Source: Myxococcales bacterium (GTDB taxonomy: Bacteria > Myxococcota_A > UBA9160 > UBA4427). Taken from it: a stretch of 64,000 nucleotides of DNA. The stretch covers positions 1-64,000 of the forward strand of contig DUCN01000127.1 of assembly GCA_012959805.1 (NCBI GenBank), given 5' to 3'. Shown piece after piece: positions 29,347 through 38,411 of the stretch (position 1 is its first letter; each line of letters begins with the position of its first letter). Under the pieces are notes generated by a model. The model was given only the letters and a program-made list of their open reading frames with translations, was not told the origin of the DNA and ran no database searches. Both the position numbers and the translations under genes were made by a program.

Positions 29347-30204
29347 ATGAACGTTCAGCTCGAGGCGATACCTGGGCACTCGGAGCCGCCAGGCGCGAGT
29401 GATGTGGGCAGTGATCGGCGAAGCGATGCGTTGCAGGACGCACTGGCCCGCGTTGCTTCTCTTGAAGCGAAGCTTTCACTGCAAGCGCGTGCGCGAACGG
29501 AACTGGTGCATCTCGTCAGTCACGAGCTGCGCAATCCGATTACCGTCATCTCGGGGTTTGGAAGGCTGCTCCAGAATGAAGCGCACGGCACTCTCAACAA
29601 GGAGCAGGCGCATTACATCGATCAGAGTCTGAAGGCTTGTCGTCGGCTGGACCAATTCGTCGTCGATCTGCTCGAAGCACAGCCAGAATCGGGAACCCCG
29701 CTCTCCGTCGAGATGCTGGACGCCGACGTTCACGGACTGATCCGGTCGCATATGGAATCCCTTTCACCGCTGCTCGAGGAGCGCGGAATCAAGGTCGACC
29801 TCAGCTTGGCTGCCCGATCGCCGCGCTTCCGCTTCGATGAACGTCGGATCGAGCAGGTCATCACGAATCTGATGAGCAACGCGATTCGATACGGCAGACC
29901 TGGTGGCATCATCCGTGTGCTGACCAATACGCGTCGCGATTCCGAGTCCGGTGCGACTGAGTCGATCGAAGTCATCGTGGAAGACGACGGCCCCGGTATC
30001 CCCAAAGAAGATCGCGAGCATCTCTTCGCGCCCTATGTCCGGGGTGAAGGGCACGATGATTGTGAAGGTCTGGGCATCGGTCTCGCGATCTGTCGGAGGG
30101 TCATGACGGCGCATGGCGGAAGAATTCACGTCGAGGCCAGCGAGTTTGGCGGCGCACGCTTCGTCTTTGAATTGCCCTGTCGCCACGCGACGGAAGGCGG
30201 CTGA
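29347..30204 (+). CDS. soluble histidine kinase
   Basis: This 285-residue sensor kinase has no transmembrane segment. A short N-terminal coiled-coil (about 27-50) leads into a HisKA domain with the phosphoacceptor His59 in LVSHELRNPITVISGF. The HATPase domain has QVITNLMSNAIRYG (N box), VEDDGPGIPKED (G1) and GLGIGLAICRRVMTAHGG (G2). The open frame extends upstream to 29101; a start at 29245 would add a segment (VLRVSDGPLRGYHAV) resembling the start of an FHA domain, too short to call. It is followed three bases later by a sigma-54 response regulator, its likely partner. Confidence 0.9.
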   Translation: MNVQLEAIPGHSEPPGASDVGSDRRSDALQDALARVASLEAKLSLQARARTELVHLVSHELRNPITVISGFGRLLQNEAHGTLNKEQAHYIDQSLKACRRLDQFVVDLLEAQPESGTPLSVEMLDADVHGLIRSHMESLSPLLEERGIKVDLSLAARSPRFRFDERRIEQVITNLMSNAIRYGRPGGIIRVLTNTRRDSESGATESIEVIVEDDGPGIPKEDREHLFAPYVRGEGHDDCEGLGIGLAICRRVMTAHGGRIHVEASEFGGARFVFELPCRHATEGG

Positions 30205-30206
30205 GT

Positions 30207-31673
30207 TTGGCATCGCGAGCTGGAATCGGAAAAAATGGAGAGTCGTCGGGGCCTTCCGGGACCGCCGATCAGCCCCGCCCGCCCCGTGCCTTGATCGTTG
30301 ATGATGCGGAAGGCATGCGCGCGTACCTGGCGAGTCTATTCGAGTCGCGTGGATTCGATGTCGATACGTGTGATGACGGAGCGTGCGCGCTGACACTCCT
30401 CGAGAGTGGCGCAAATCCCGACGTGGTGATGCTCGATATCATGATGCCGGGAGCCGATGGTCTGGCCACGCTCGCTGAAATCCGTCAGTCCTGGCCGGAA
30501 TTACCTGTGATGATGGTGAGTGTCGTGGGGAAGGCGACGACGATTGTGGAGGCGATGCAGCTCGGAGCGGTCGATTATCTGACCAAACCCTTCGAAGAGT
30601 CGGAACTCGACGCCGCACTTGATCGGCTCGGATTGCATAGCGCACAGCCGGGTGCTCCGACTGATGGTCGAGGCACAACCGTGGCGCCCGGACAGACGGT
30701 CTGGGTGAGCAGTGCCATGCGTGAGATCCGTTCTGTGATTGAACAGATCGGCGAGACCGACGTGACCGTGTTGATTCAGGGCGAGAGTGGTGTCGGCAAG
30801 GAGATTGTTGCGCGAGAAGTGCATGAAGTCTCGAGTCGAGCGAAGAATGCGTTCGTCAAGGTCAACTGCGCGGCATTGCCCACGAATCTGCTCGAAAGCG
30901 AACTCTTCGGCTACGAAAAAGGCGCGTTCACAGGCGCCTTCGGGCGCAAGCAGGGGAAATTCGAGCAGGCGAATGGCGGAACGATCTTCCTCGACGAGAT
31001 CGGAGAGATGTGTCCTTCACTGCAGGCCAAGCTGCTTCAAGTTCTGCAGGATTCGGAGTTCACGCGCCTCGGCGGGAATCGCGAAGTTCGTGTCGATGTT
31101 CGTGTTGTCTGTGCGACGAATCGATCCCTGACCGAGATGGTTGCGGATGGAAATTTTCGAGAAGATCTCTTCTTCCGTCTGAACGTCGTCGCGATCGAAG
31201 TGCCGGCATTGCGTGAGCGGCGTGACGAAATCCCATTACTGGTCGAGATGTTCATGGATCGTTATGCGCGGCTCTATGAGCGGCCCAATCACGGTTTGTC
31301 ACAGCAGATGATCGAGGCGATGAATCAGTACAAATTCCCGGGCAACGTCCGAGAACTCGAGAATATGATCAAGCGGGTCGTCGTGCTCGAAAATGAGGAG
31401 TCGGTTCTCGAAGATCTTCGCAGGCCGAAGGCCAGCCGAGCCGAACGTCGAGTCGAGCTCGATGCGATTCTTGTCGAAATGGAAGAGACCGCCGGTGAGC
31501 TGCCTCTTCGGGAAGTCGGAAGACGTTTCGCCCTCGAGATCGAACGTGAGGCGATTGAGCATGTGCTGAAGCTGACCGGTTGGAATCGCAAGCAGGCGGC
31601 GACGCGACTCGGGATCAGCTACAAGACCCTGCTTCATAAAATTCGCGATTGTCAGGTCGAGCTACGCACCTGA
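30207..31673 (+). CDS. NtrC-family sigma-54 response regulator
   Basis: This 488-residue regulator has a receiver domain (about 26-145; phosphorylated Asp77 in [10 protein letters not shown], Lys in YLTKPF). A sigma-54 AAA+ domain follows (about 170-400). Its Walker A is GESGVGKE, its sigma-54 contact loop is GAFTGA, and it has [17 protein letters not shown] and an arginine finger [10 protein letters not shown] Fis-type helix-turn-helix ends the protein ([20 protein letters not shown]). It would activate sigma-54 promoters when phosphorylated by the kinase encoded three bases upstream. A TTG start is likely, giving a Gly/Ser-rich 25-residue leader. Confidence 0.94.
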   Translation: MASRAGIGKNGESSGPSGTADQPRPPRALIVDDAEGMRAYLASLFESRGFDVDTCDDGACALTLLESGANPDVVMLDIMMPGADGLATLAEIRQSWPELPVMMVSVVGKATTIVEAMQLGAVDYLTKPFEESELDAALDRLGLHSAQPGAPTDGRGTTVAPGQTVWVSSAMREIRSVIEQIGETDVTVLIQGESGVGKEIVAREVHEVSSRAKNAFVKVNCAALPTNLLESELFGYEKGAFTGAFGRKQGKFEQANGGTIFLDEIGEMCPSLQAKLLQVLQDSEFTRLGGNREVRVDVRVVCATNRSLTEMVADGNFREDLFFRLNVVAIEVPALRERRDEIPLLVEMFMDRYARLYERPNHGLSQQMIEAMNQYKFPGNVRELENMIKRVVVLENEESVLEDLRRPKASRAERRVELDAILVEMEETAGELPLREVGRRFALEIEREAIEHVLKLTGWNRKQAATRLGISYKTLLHKIRDCQVELRT

Positions 31674-31778
31674 GAAGTCGGGCCGCGAGGCGCGCATCAA
31701 ACTCGCCGAATCGGCGTGCGATCTGTACTGCGACTTCACCGTCACCGGTCGGGTTCTCTTGATCCGGTCGGGCGAGCA

Positions 31779-33008
31779 TTAGTCGACGGAGTCGACGACA
31801 CGCTCGAGAAAGCGTGCCATTTTTCTGGCCAGATCATCACGGATGAAGCCCTGCTCGACCCAGCTTCGCCCAGCGGCCGCTCGGCTGGCCGCTTCTTCTG
31901 GCCGCTGAATCACTTCTTCGATTGCAGAAGCGAGCTGGTCGGTGACCTCGGGGTCGATCACCAACGCGCCCCCGGCTTCGTCCATCATGCGCCGAATCTC
32001 GCCCTTGGCCGCCAACACGACGGGCCGCTCCTCTGCAAGGAATTCGAAGATCTTGGACGGGATCACCGTTTCAAAGACAGGTAGATCGCGCAAGAGAACA
32101 AGCAGAAGATCGATCGAGGCAATCCAGTCCGGCATCATGCTGCGTGGCTGAAGTCCGAGGAGCGTCACATTCGTGAGGCCGCGTCGTGAAATGTCGGCTT
32201 CGAGTTTCGCGCGGTCGGCGCCATCTCCGATCAGCACGAACTGAACTTCTTTCCGCTCGCGCATCCTTTCGGCGACGTCGATGAGGAGAGTGAGTCCATG
32301 GGCCAGGCCCAAGGTGCCGACATAGGCGACCGTGAATCGTCCCGCTAGATTATGTTTCGCCAACAATTCGAGATTCTTGGCTTTCGGGTGGAAGGCCGCT
32401 GGATCGATGCCGTTATAGACGAGTTCTATCCGATCGCTCGCGATGCCCCGGGCCGTGATGTGATCGTGGAAAGTTCTCGTATTCACGACGACGCCACTGG
32501 CGCTTCGATAGAGCCACCTCTCAAGCGCTTCGAGCGCTCTGAGGATCGGTCCTTCGCTGAGCTGCCCGAGTTCGACGATCGATTTAGGCCAGAGGTCTCG
32601 AATCTCGAGAACGAAGGGACGGCGTTTCAGCTTCGCAATGATTGCCCCGGCTACACCGACGAAGAATTGCGGACTGGTTGCGACGACGATGTCGGGCCTA
32701 TTGGTTCGAAAAGACGCGAGAATCGCCGTGAGAGCAAAAACCAGATAGTTGGCGATGCGCTTCAGGAATCCGGCATTGGGGGCGAGGTACATCCATGTTC
32801 GGATGACGTGAATCCCATCGATCGTTTCTTCCTGAATCCATTTATTTTCAAAACCATCGAAGACCTCACCGCGCGGATGGTTCGGTACGCCCGTGATGAC
32901 GGTGACATCGTGACCGTCGAGGACCCAGCGCCGGCAATGTTCATGCGTTCGATTGGCGGGCGCGTTGACTTCGGGTGGGAAGTAGTGCGTAACGAATAGG
33001 ATCTTCAT
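31779..33008 (-). CDS. family 4 glycosyltransferase
   Basis: This GT-B glycosyltransferase of 409 residues resembles WbuB-type enzymes that extend lipid-linked glycans at the inner membrane. The N-terminal half has KILFVTHYFPPEVNAPANR, HDVTVITGVPNHPRGEVFDGF and VLEIRDLWPKS. The C-terminal half has the nucleotide-sugar site VAYVGTLGLAHGL, LIGDGADR and the E-x7-E-like PVFETVIPSKIFEFLAEERPVV. A membrane-associated hydrophobic stretch is at about 85-100. It is the last gene of the wecB-exosortase-epsI operon, 67 bases after epsI. The sugar transferred cannot be told from sequence. Confidence 0.9.
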   Translation of the reverse strand: MKILFVTHYFPPEVNAPANRTHEHCRRWVLDGHDVTVITGVPNHPRGEVFDGFENKWIQEETIDGIHVIRTWMYLAPNAGFLKRIANYLVFALTAILASFRTNRPDIVVATSPQFFVGVAGAIIAKLKRRPFVLEIRDLWPKSIVELGQLSEGPILRALEALERWLYRSASGVVVNTRTFHDHITARGIASDRIELVYNGIDPAAFHPKAKNLELLAKHNLAGRFTVAYVGTLGLAHGLTLLIDVAERMRERKEVQFVLIGDGADRAKLEADISRRGLTNVTLLGLQPRSMMPDWIASIDLLLVLLRDLPVFETVIPSKIFEFLAEERPVVLAAKGEIRRMMDEAGGALVIDPEVTDQLASAIEEVIQRPEEAASRAAAGRSWVEQGFIRDDLARKMARFLERVVDSVD

Positions 33009-33075
33009 GGCTTGCTTGAATGTCCCATCACGAGCCTTCACGCCCATTCACGAATTGTGCCGGAAGTCGCACGGG

Positions 33076-33723
33076 TTAGTCCGGGGCATACTCCGAGAGG
33101 AGCGGCGCGATGGACTGCGCGAGGTCTTTGAAATGGGCTTCGGCAGCGTCGACATCCCCATAGCGAACCGGGATGGTGAACCGAACGAGCGAGCCGTCCG
33201 TTCGACCACGACGGGCACGATCGAGGAACATCCAGAGAATCTTCTCGTGGCTTTGCGCGATGACATGACCGCGAGAGTGATACCAGAAATAAACTAGGGA
33301 GCGCTGATTTCCCTTCGCGATCACGAATCGTTTGGCTTCACCGTCGAGACCGAAATCGAGCGCGACGATATCGGATTCGATGACATCCCAACCCGCGCCG
33401 GGAAGGCAATGTTCGGGTGGATGGATGGCGGAAGCAGCGCCGGTCTCGCGGTCGCGAGTCTGACGTTCGTGGTAGCCAATATAAAGATGGACGGCCTTGT
33501 GTTCTGCCTTGTCATAGTACCCGCAGGAGAGATAATCGGTCACGCGTAGATTGTTGATGACAGCGTCGTCGAGGGTTTCGCGGTTATAGCAGCGCCAGTC
33601 GCCGAACTGGTCTGGGAATTGGGCGAACTCCGAGCGGGGAGGGAGCACCTCGTCGCTACCCAAGAACCAATACACATAACTGTTCAGGCCGAGGATCAAA
33701 AAGGCGGCGAGGAATTTGATCAT
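33076..33723 (-). CDS. epsI: EpsI family exosortase-associated protein
   Basis: This 215-residue protein matches the EpsI domain. It has an N-terminal transmembrane segment (about 3-20) followed by a periplasmic region. The signatures are FPDQFGDWRCY, VHLYIGYHERQ, HPPEHCLPGAGW, a small-residue stretch and FWYHSRGHVIAQ. The conserved Cys in PPEHCLPG is intact. In many bacteria this domain is fused to the exosortase C-terminus, but here it is a separate gene whose ATG overlaps the exosortase stop by four bases. Its precise role in exopolysaccharide export or sorting is not established. Confidence 0.9.
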   Translation of the reverse strand: MIKFLAAFLILGLNSYVYWFLGSDEVLPPRSEFAQFPDQFGDWRCYNRETLDDAVINNLRVTDYLSCGYYDKAEHKAVHLYIGYHERQTRDRETGAASAIHPPEHCLPGAGWDVIESDIVALDFGLDGEAKRFVIAKGNQRSLVYFWYHSRGHVIAQSHEKILWMFLDRARRGRTDGSLVRFTIPVRYGDVDAAEAHFKDLAQSIAPLLSEYAPD

Positions 33724-34727
33724 TGCGAGTTGACTTCCTCGTGAACGATGTCTTTGGTCTGGCCGCCGATCTCTCGCCTACTTTCAAGCGACCGCAGGGT
33801 CAGCTCAATCAGGCGGCCCAGTGCGAGCAGGGCAAAGAATGCTAGGCCGAAAGTAAATATGCCTTGGAAATCGTGAATGACGCCGGTCGCAAATTCTTGT
33901 CCGAAACGATGCGAGAGGTAGCCGGTCAGGGCCACGCGAAAGGAATTGACCATGATGGCGATCGGAATCGTCGAAGAGACGAGAAGGAGCTGAATCCAGA
34001 GCGTGCTTCGATTGAAGAAGTAGGCGAAGACGACTCCGAGCGTAATCAGGGCCATGAGGCTACGCAGCCCACTGCAGGCTTCGTGGACGAAGAGTTCGGC
34101 GTGCGCGAGATGGATGATGTTGCCTTCCAGCAGAGCGGGGATCCCTATTTCCTGAAGGCTCCAGACCGCAAATTTCGCCGCGATGAGCTGCAGCGGGAAG
34201 GCGATCGTATTCACGAGCGATTGCGGCAGCGGAATCATCAGGAAGAGAAAGAAGAGGGGGAACGCAAGGATCTTGAAGATCTCACGACCGAGCAGTAACA
34301 GGATGAGGCCGATCAGCGTGAAGATGAATCCCGCTCGCATGGTCATGAGCTCGGTGCCGAGGCGGCCGATCGTGAGGGATGTCAGGCCAATGAACATCGG
34401 GATGAGGCCAAGCCAGCTGCCTTTGATGATCGAATCCTCGAGATCCCAACGTCGTTGATAGGCGAAGAAGAGTGCGAGGGGAGCGATGATGAACCCGTGT
34501 TGGTAGTCCTCGACCGCGCTCCAGTGCTGAACCATGTTTCGCAGAATCGGGAAATAGACGCCGAAGGCCAGGACGATGAAGCCACAAGTTACATAGGCAA
34601 CGTACCGCTGATCCGGGTGGGCCAGCGGTGGCTGAGAGCTTTGGGTGTTGTCTGGCGACGAGGTGCCGTTTGCCGCGTTTGCCGCGTGGTTGGTTTCGCC
34701 TGTTGTTAGGTGCGTCGCTTCCGTCAT
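33720..34727 (-). CDS. exosortase
   Basis: Exosortases are integral membrane cysteine proteases that cleave C-terminal sorting tags such as PEP-CTERM. This one has 335 residues and about eight transmembrane segments. The catalytic triad is intact: Cys218 in HEACSGLRSL, Arg264 in NSFRVALTG and His285 in HDFQG. A hydrophilic, Asn/Ser/Thr-rich tail (1-38) precedes the first helix. WSAVEDYQHGFIIAPLALFF near the N-terminus is family-typical. It starts directly after the wecB stop and is coupled to epsI. No gene for a tagged substrate is visible in the window. Confidence 0.94.
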   Translation of the reverse strand: MTEATHLTTGETNHAANAANGTSSPDNTQSSQPPLAHPDQRYVAYVTCGFIVLAFGVYFPILRNMVQHWSAVEDYQHGFIIAPLALFFAYQRRWDLEDSIIKGSWLGLIPMFIGLTSLTIGRLGTELMTMRAGFIFTLIGLILLLLGREIFKILAFPLFFLFLMIPLPQSLVNTIAFPLQLIAAKFAVWSLQEIGIPALLEGNIIHLAHAELFVHEACSGLRSLMALITLGVVFAYFFNRSTLWIQLLLVSSTIPIAIMVNSFRVALTGYLSHRFGQEFATGVIHDFQGIFTFGLAFFALLALGRLIELTLRSLESRREIGGQTKDIVHEEVNSQ

Positions 34728-35855
34728 CTAGGAATTCCCCAGGTCTTTCTCGAGAATGTCGACGATTCGCGCTGCGGCATTGCCGTCCCACAGCGCGGGC
34801 TGACGCTGCTTTGTGGCCGGAGCCGCACGCAGCTTCTCGATGGCCTTCTCGATCTCCGAGGGGTCGGTACCCACGATTGTATTGGTCCCTTCGGAGACTG
34901 TGACGGGACGTTCCGTACTATCCCTCAGTGTAAGGCAGGGAACGCCTAGTGCAGTGGTTTCTTCTTGAATTCCACCCGAATCCGTCAACACCATCTGAGC
35001 ATCCGTCATGAGACTCAAGAAATCCAGGTAGCCGAGCGGGCCGCTCATGTGGAGATCCGGCTTGAACCCCCCAAGATGTTGTTCGATCGCGTTTGTCGTG
35101 CGCGGATGTGCTGGGAAGACGACGGGGAGTTCCTGGTTGAGCTTTCCCAATACTTCGAAGAGTCGTCGTAGTTGTTCAGGTGAGTCGACATTGCTCGGTC
35201 TGTGCAGCGTGAGTACCGCGTATCGATTGGTTTCGAGGCCGAGTCGACGTGCGGTGCCGAGTTTTTTTGCCTGTTCACGATGCGTCAATAACGTGTCGAT
35301 CATGACGTTTCCGACGAAGTGAACCTTCTCTTGGGACACGCCTTCGCGTGCGAGGTTTTCCGCTGCGACAGCTTCGGTCGTGAAGAGCCAATGTGAAACG
35401 GAGTCGGTCAGAATGCGGTTCAGCTCTTCGGGCATGTCTCGATCCCAGGATCGAAGTCCCGCCTCCACATGAGCGACTGGAATGTGCAGTTTGATGGCGG
35501 CCAGGGTCGCGGCCAGAGTCGAGTTCACGTCGCCCACGACGAGGACGACATGTGGTCGCTGCTCGATCAAGAGCTCCTCGATCTTCATCAGGACCTGCGC
35601 GGTCTGAACGGCGTGCGATCCCGATCCAACGCCTAGATTGACGTCCGGTTCGGGGATGCCGAGGTCTCGAAAGAACGAGTCGGACATCGCCTGGTCGTAG
35701 TGCTGGCCGGTGTGCACGAGGGTTGGATCGAAGCGGTCGGATCGAGCCTTGAACTCGTGCATCAGCGGCGCGATTTTCATGAAATTCGGTCGAGCCCCGG
35801 CAACGGCGAGCACTCGGATTTTTTCGTTCGGATTGGCTCGTTCGGGGGCAGGCAT
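34728..35855 (-). CDS. wecB: UDP-GlcNAc 2-epimerase (non-hydrolysing)
   Basis: This enzyme interconverts UDP-GlcNAc and UDP-ManNAc for surface glycans. It has 375 residues. Landmarks: AGARPNFMKIAPLMHEF, LVHTGQHYDQAMSD, VVGDVNSTLAATLAA, HVEAGLRSWDRDMPEELNRILTD, LTLHRPSNVD and LTDSGGIQEETTALGVPCLTLRDSTERPVT. All expected catalytic Glu/His residues are present. It is the first gene of a four-gene minus-strand operon leading into the exosortase. A UDP-sugar dehydrogenase (ugd) is 9.5 kb away and might use its product. Confidence 0.96.
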   Translation of the reverse strand: MPAPERANPNEKIRVLAVAGARPNFMKIAPLMHEFKARSDRFDPTLVHTGQHYDQAMSDSFFRDLGIPEPDVNLGVGSGSHAVQTAQVLMKIEELLIEQRPHVVLVVGDVNSTLAATLAAIKLHIPVAHVEAGLRSWDRDMPEELNRILTDSVSHWLFTTEAVAAENLAREGVSQEKVHFVGNVMIDTLLTHREQAKKLGTARRLGLETNRYAVLTLHRPSNVDSPEQLRRLFEVLGKLNQELPVVFPAHPRTTNAIEQHLGGFKPDLHMSGPLGYLDFLSLMTDAQMVLTDSGGIQEETTALGVPCLTLRDSTERPVTVSEGTNTIVGTDPSEIEKAIEKLRAAPATKQRQPALWDGNAAARIVDILEKDLGNS

Positions 35856-36333
35856 TCAGTCTTTCTAGTGGTCGTGAACGCGGTGAGCGCGATGCGACCA
35901 CGCGGATACGTCGGGAGCCAGGCGTGCCGAAGATGTGGTCCTTTTGGGATATTCGGGACGACTGGGTTCCTTCTTTAGCATGTGTGCGACTTCGTCGGTT
36001 CCTCGAGAGCGTCCGGGTATCCCCCCGGGTCGTCTGCTCTGCGCGCCTCTCAATTTTATGGCCCAGAATAGTCCTGAGAGCAAAATCCTCCGAAAGATGT
36101 AACTGAGTCGACCGATGAGGGAAGAAAGTTTCCTATCGGGTATTCAAGTATCCATTTCTGGTATATTTTTTCACAATTCGAGGAAATAGGCATTCACCCA
36201 TGGCTAGGATGCGGACTACCCAGGTGGAAGATCATTCCGAGTCGATTTTGGAACAGTGTTTGTCTGAGTGCTTGAGAGCGAATTTGGCAGAAAACAACCA
36301 AAAATGTGTTTTGCCGGGAGTTCTACGGATTCG
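35856..36333. other. divergent promoter region of the exosortase/EPS locus
   Basis: This 478-base gap separates the minus-strand wecB operon from the plus-strand regulator/export operon, so it should contain both promoters. The middle (about 36125-36185) is notably AT-rich for this window and includes TATATTTTTT around 36160. I saw no convincing sigma-54 -24/-12 element in either direction by eye. The regulator frame could extend into it (GTG at 36268, ATG at 36304). Confidence 0.6.
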
Positions 36334-37752
36334 ATGACAGGACAGGTAACCGTTCTCGTGATCGATGATGATCCCGGGATCCGAGACTATTTGGAGGCCC
36401 TCGCCACGCGTCAGGGCTACCGCGTCTTCACAGCGGTGGACGGCGAGAGTGCGCTCGAGGGTTTTGATAAGACGAAGCCCGATCTCATTACGCTCGACGC
36501 AGTGCTTCCGGGCATGGACGGACTCGAAACACTTCGGCGCATTAAACAACGGGCGCCCGAAGTGCCGGTGATCATGCTCTCGGGTCATGGGCAGGCGCGG
36601 ACGATCGTTGAGGCGATGCGGCTCGGTGCGACCGACTTTTTGCGCAAGCCATTCGAGGTTGAAGAGCTCGAACTCGCCTTCCGAAAGGCGCTGGAGAATC
36701 GTGCGCTCGAAGAAGAGGTCAAGAGTCTTCGCGGACGCGTGCGGACCGAGGTCGACGGACTTCCAATGGGTGGCGACACGCCGAAGATGCGTGAAGTGCG
36801 TGAGATCATCGAGCAGGTTGCAGACACGGACATCACCGTGCTCGTTCGGGGTGAGAGCGGAACGGGCAAGGAAGTCGTCGCCCGGGCCCTGTTCCAGCTT
36901 GGCAATCGGCGCAATCGACCCTTCGTGAAGGTGAACTGCGCGGCGCTGCCATCCGAGCTGCTCGAGAGTGAACTCTTCGGCTTCGAGCGAGGCGCCTTCA
37001 CGGGTGCACAGAAGCGCAAGCTCGGAAAATTCGAATACGCGAACCAGGGTACGATTTTTCTCGATGAGATCAGCGAAATGGCGCCGGGTCTGCAGGCGAA
37101 GCTTCTGCAGGTCCTTCAGGACGGCGAATTCTCGCGTTTGGGCGGAGAGGTGGATGTGCGAGTCGATGCGCGAATCATCGCGGCGACGAATCGCAACCTC
37201 GAAGAAGCCGTTCGAAGTCAGGAATTTCGAGAAGACCTTTATTACCGACTGAATGTCGTTACGATTCTGATTCCGCCGCTGCGCGAGCGCATAGATGCCG
37301 TTCCGCTTCTCGTCGAACACTTTCTCAGGATGTATAACGAGCAGTACAAGAAGGATTTCGAGAAGATCTCGCCCGAAACCATGAAGCTGCTCATGGAGTA
37401 CCACTGGCCCGGCAACGTGCGCGAACTCGAAAACATGATCAAGCGCATGGTCGTTCTCGGGAGCGAGCAGACCGTTCTTCATGAACTCTCGCAGCCGGCA
37501 CCGCTTCGGGACGTCAGCGCCGACCAGGATGAATTGGATCTCGCGGCGTTGGGGGCAGGTTTTGCGGACGGCCAGGAACTCGACCTGAAGGCCATCTCGA
37601 AGCGCGCTTCGCAGATCGCGGAGAAGAAGGTCATCGAACGTGTGCTTGGTCTAACGCGTTGGAATCGAAAAGAAGCAGCCGGACGTCTACAGATTAGTTA
37701 CAAGGCGTTGCTCTATAAAATGAAAGAAAACGGATTGAGCGAGGGCCGATGA
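36334..37752 (+). CDS. prsR: sigma-54 response regulator of the exosortase/EPS locus
   Basis: This 472-residue NtrC-type regulator heads the EPS export operon. The receiver (about 5-120) has the phosphorylated Asp55 in LITLDAVLPG and FLRKPFEVEE. The AAA+ domain has GESGTGKE, GAFTGA, TIFLDEISEM, AATNRNL and LRERIDAVP. The C-terminal Fis helix-turn-helix is NRKEAAGRLQISYKALLYKM. It resembles the PEP-CTERM-box regulator PrsR. There is no kinase beside it, so it may be phosphorylated by the kinase at 29347 or another. The ATG at 36334 lies 13 bases after GGAG; two upstream starts are possible. It is clearly a paralog of the regulator at 30207. Confidence 0.92.
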   Translation: MTGQVTVLVIDDDPGIRDYLEALATRQGYRVFTAVDGESALEGFDKTKPDLITLDAVLPGMDGLETLRRIKQRAPEVPVIMLSGHGQARTIVEAMRLGATDFLRKPFEVEELELAFRKALENRALEEEVKSLRGRVRTEVDGLPMGGDTPKMREVREIIEQVADTDITVLVRGESGTGKEVVARALFQLGNRRNRPFVKVNCAALPSELLESELFGFERGAFTGAQKRKLGKFEYANQGTIFLDEISEMAPGLQAKLLQVLQDGEFSRLGGEVDVRVDARIIAATNRNLEEAVRSQEFREDLYYRLNVVTILIPPLRERIDAVPLLVEHFLRMYNEQYKKDFEKISPETMKLLMEYHWPGNVRELENMIKRMVVLGSEQTVLHELSQPAPLRDVSADQDELDLAALGAGFADGQELDLKAISKRASQIAEKKVIERVLGLTRWNRKEAAGRLQISYKALLYKMKENGLSEGR

Positions 37753-38399
37753 TGCAGACTCGCTGGAGACCCACAATGATCGCTGTTCGCACTGGTGTTC
37801 GAAGTATTTCACGACTCATCGCAGTCCTCGCGCTGGTGGTTTTCGCCTCCAGTAGTCTCGGCTGTGTCGGCCGGGGTGCGCCGATGCCGCCGGAGCCGGC
37901 CGCAGGCGAACGTGATGACTATGTGATTGGCATTCCAGACCAACTGAGTATTGTGGTCTGGAAGAATCCAGAACTTTCAGTTGAAATTCCCGTTCGACGT
38001 GACGGGAAGATCTCCGTGCCCCTCGTCGACGACGTTCAGGCCGAAGGCTTGACGCCGGAAGAGTTGAAGGAAGTCTTGACCGAAGCGTTGGCGGAATTTG
38101 TGACTGCGCCGGACGTGACAGTGATCGTGACCGCCATCAATAGTCATACGGTCACCGTCATCGGCGGTGTCGCCCGGTCCGGGCAAATCTCACTGATTCG
38201 TCAGATGCGAGTCGTCGAAGCGATTGCCTCGATGGGCGGTTTCAACGCGTGGGCGAAGAAGGACCGAATCAAGATCATACGCCAGGTCGACGGCCAGCTG
38301 GTTGAATACATCTTTGACTACGGCGCGTACAGCGCGGGCAAGGCGCCCGATTCAAACCTCTTACTTCAGCCAGGTGACACCGTTGTCGTGCCGGATTAG
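37749..38399 (+). CDS. Wza-like polysaccharide export lipoprotein
   Basis: This 216-residue outer-membrane protein has a signal peptide ending in a lipobox (SSSLGC, about residue 38). The poly-export domain starts DYVIGIPDQLSIVVWKNPELS and contains VRRDGKISVPLVDDVQAEGLTPEEL; a SLBB-type domain follows (VTVIGGVARSGQISL, LLLQPGDTVVVPD). It is shorter than capsule Wza, like the version found in exosortase-linked EPS loci, and would form the periplasmic/outer-membrane part of the export channel. Its ATG overlaps the stop of the upstream regulator. Confidence 0.93.
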   Translation: MMQTRWRPTMIAVRTGVRSISRLIAVLALVVFASSSLGCVGRGAPMPPEPAAGERDDYVIGIPDQLSIVVWKNPELSVEIPVRRDGKISVPLVDDVQAEGLTPEELKEVLTEALAEFVTAPDVTVIVTAINSHTVTVIGGVARSGQISLIRQMRVVEAIASMGGFNAWAKKDRIKIIRQVDGQLVEYIFDYGAYSAGKAPDSNLLLQPGDTVVVPD

Positions 38400-38411
38400 A
38401 AGAGGCCGAGG

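Noticed and set aside
36232-37482. 416-residue open frame antisense to the sigma-54 regulator
   Set aside because: The plus-strand regulator has all expected motifs; the antisense frame has none.
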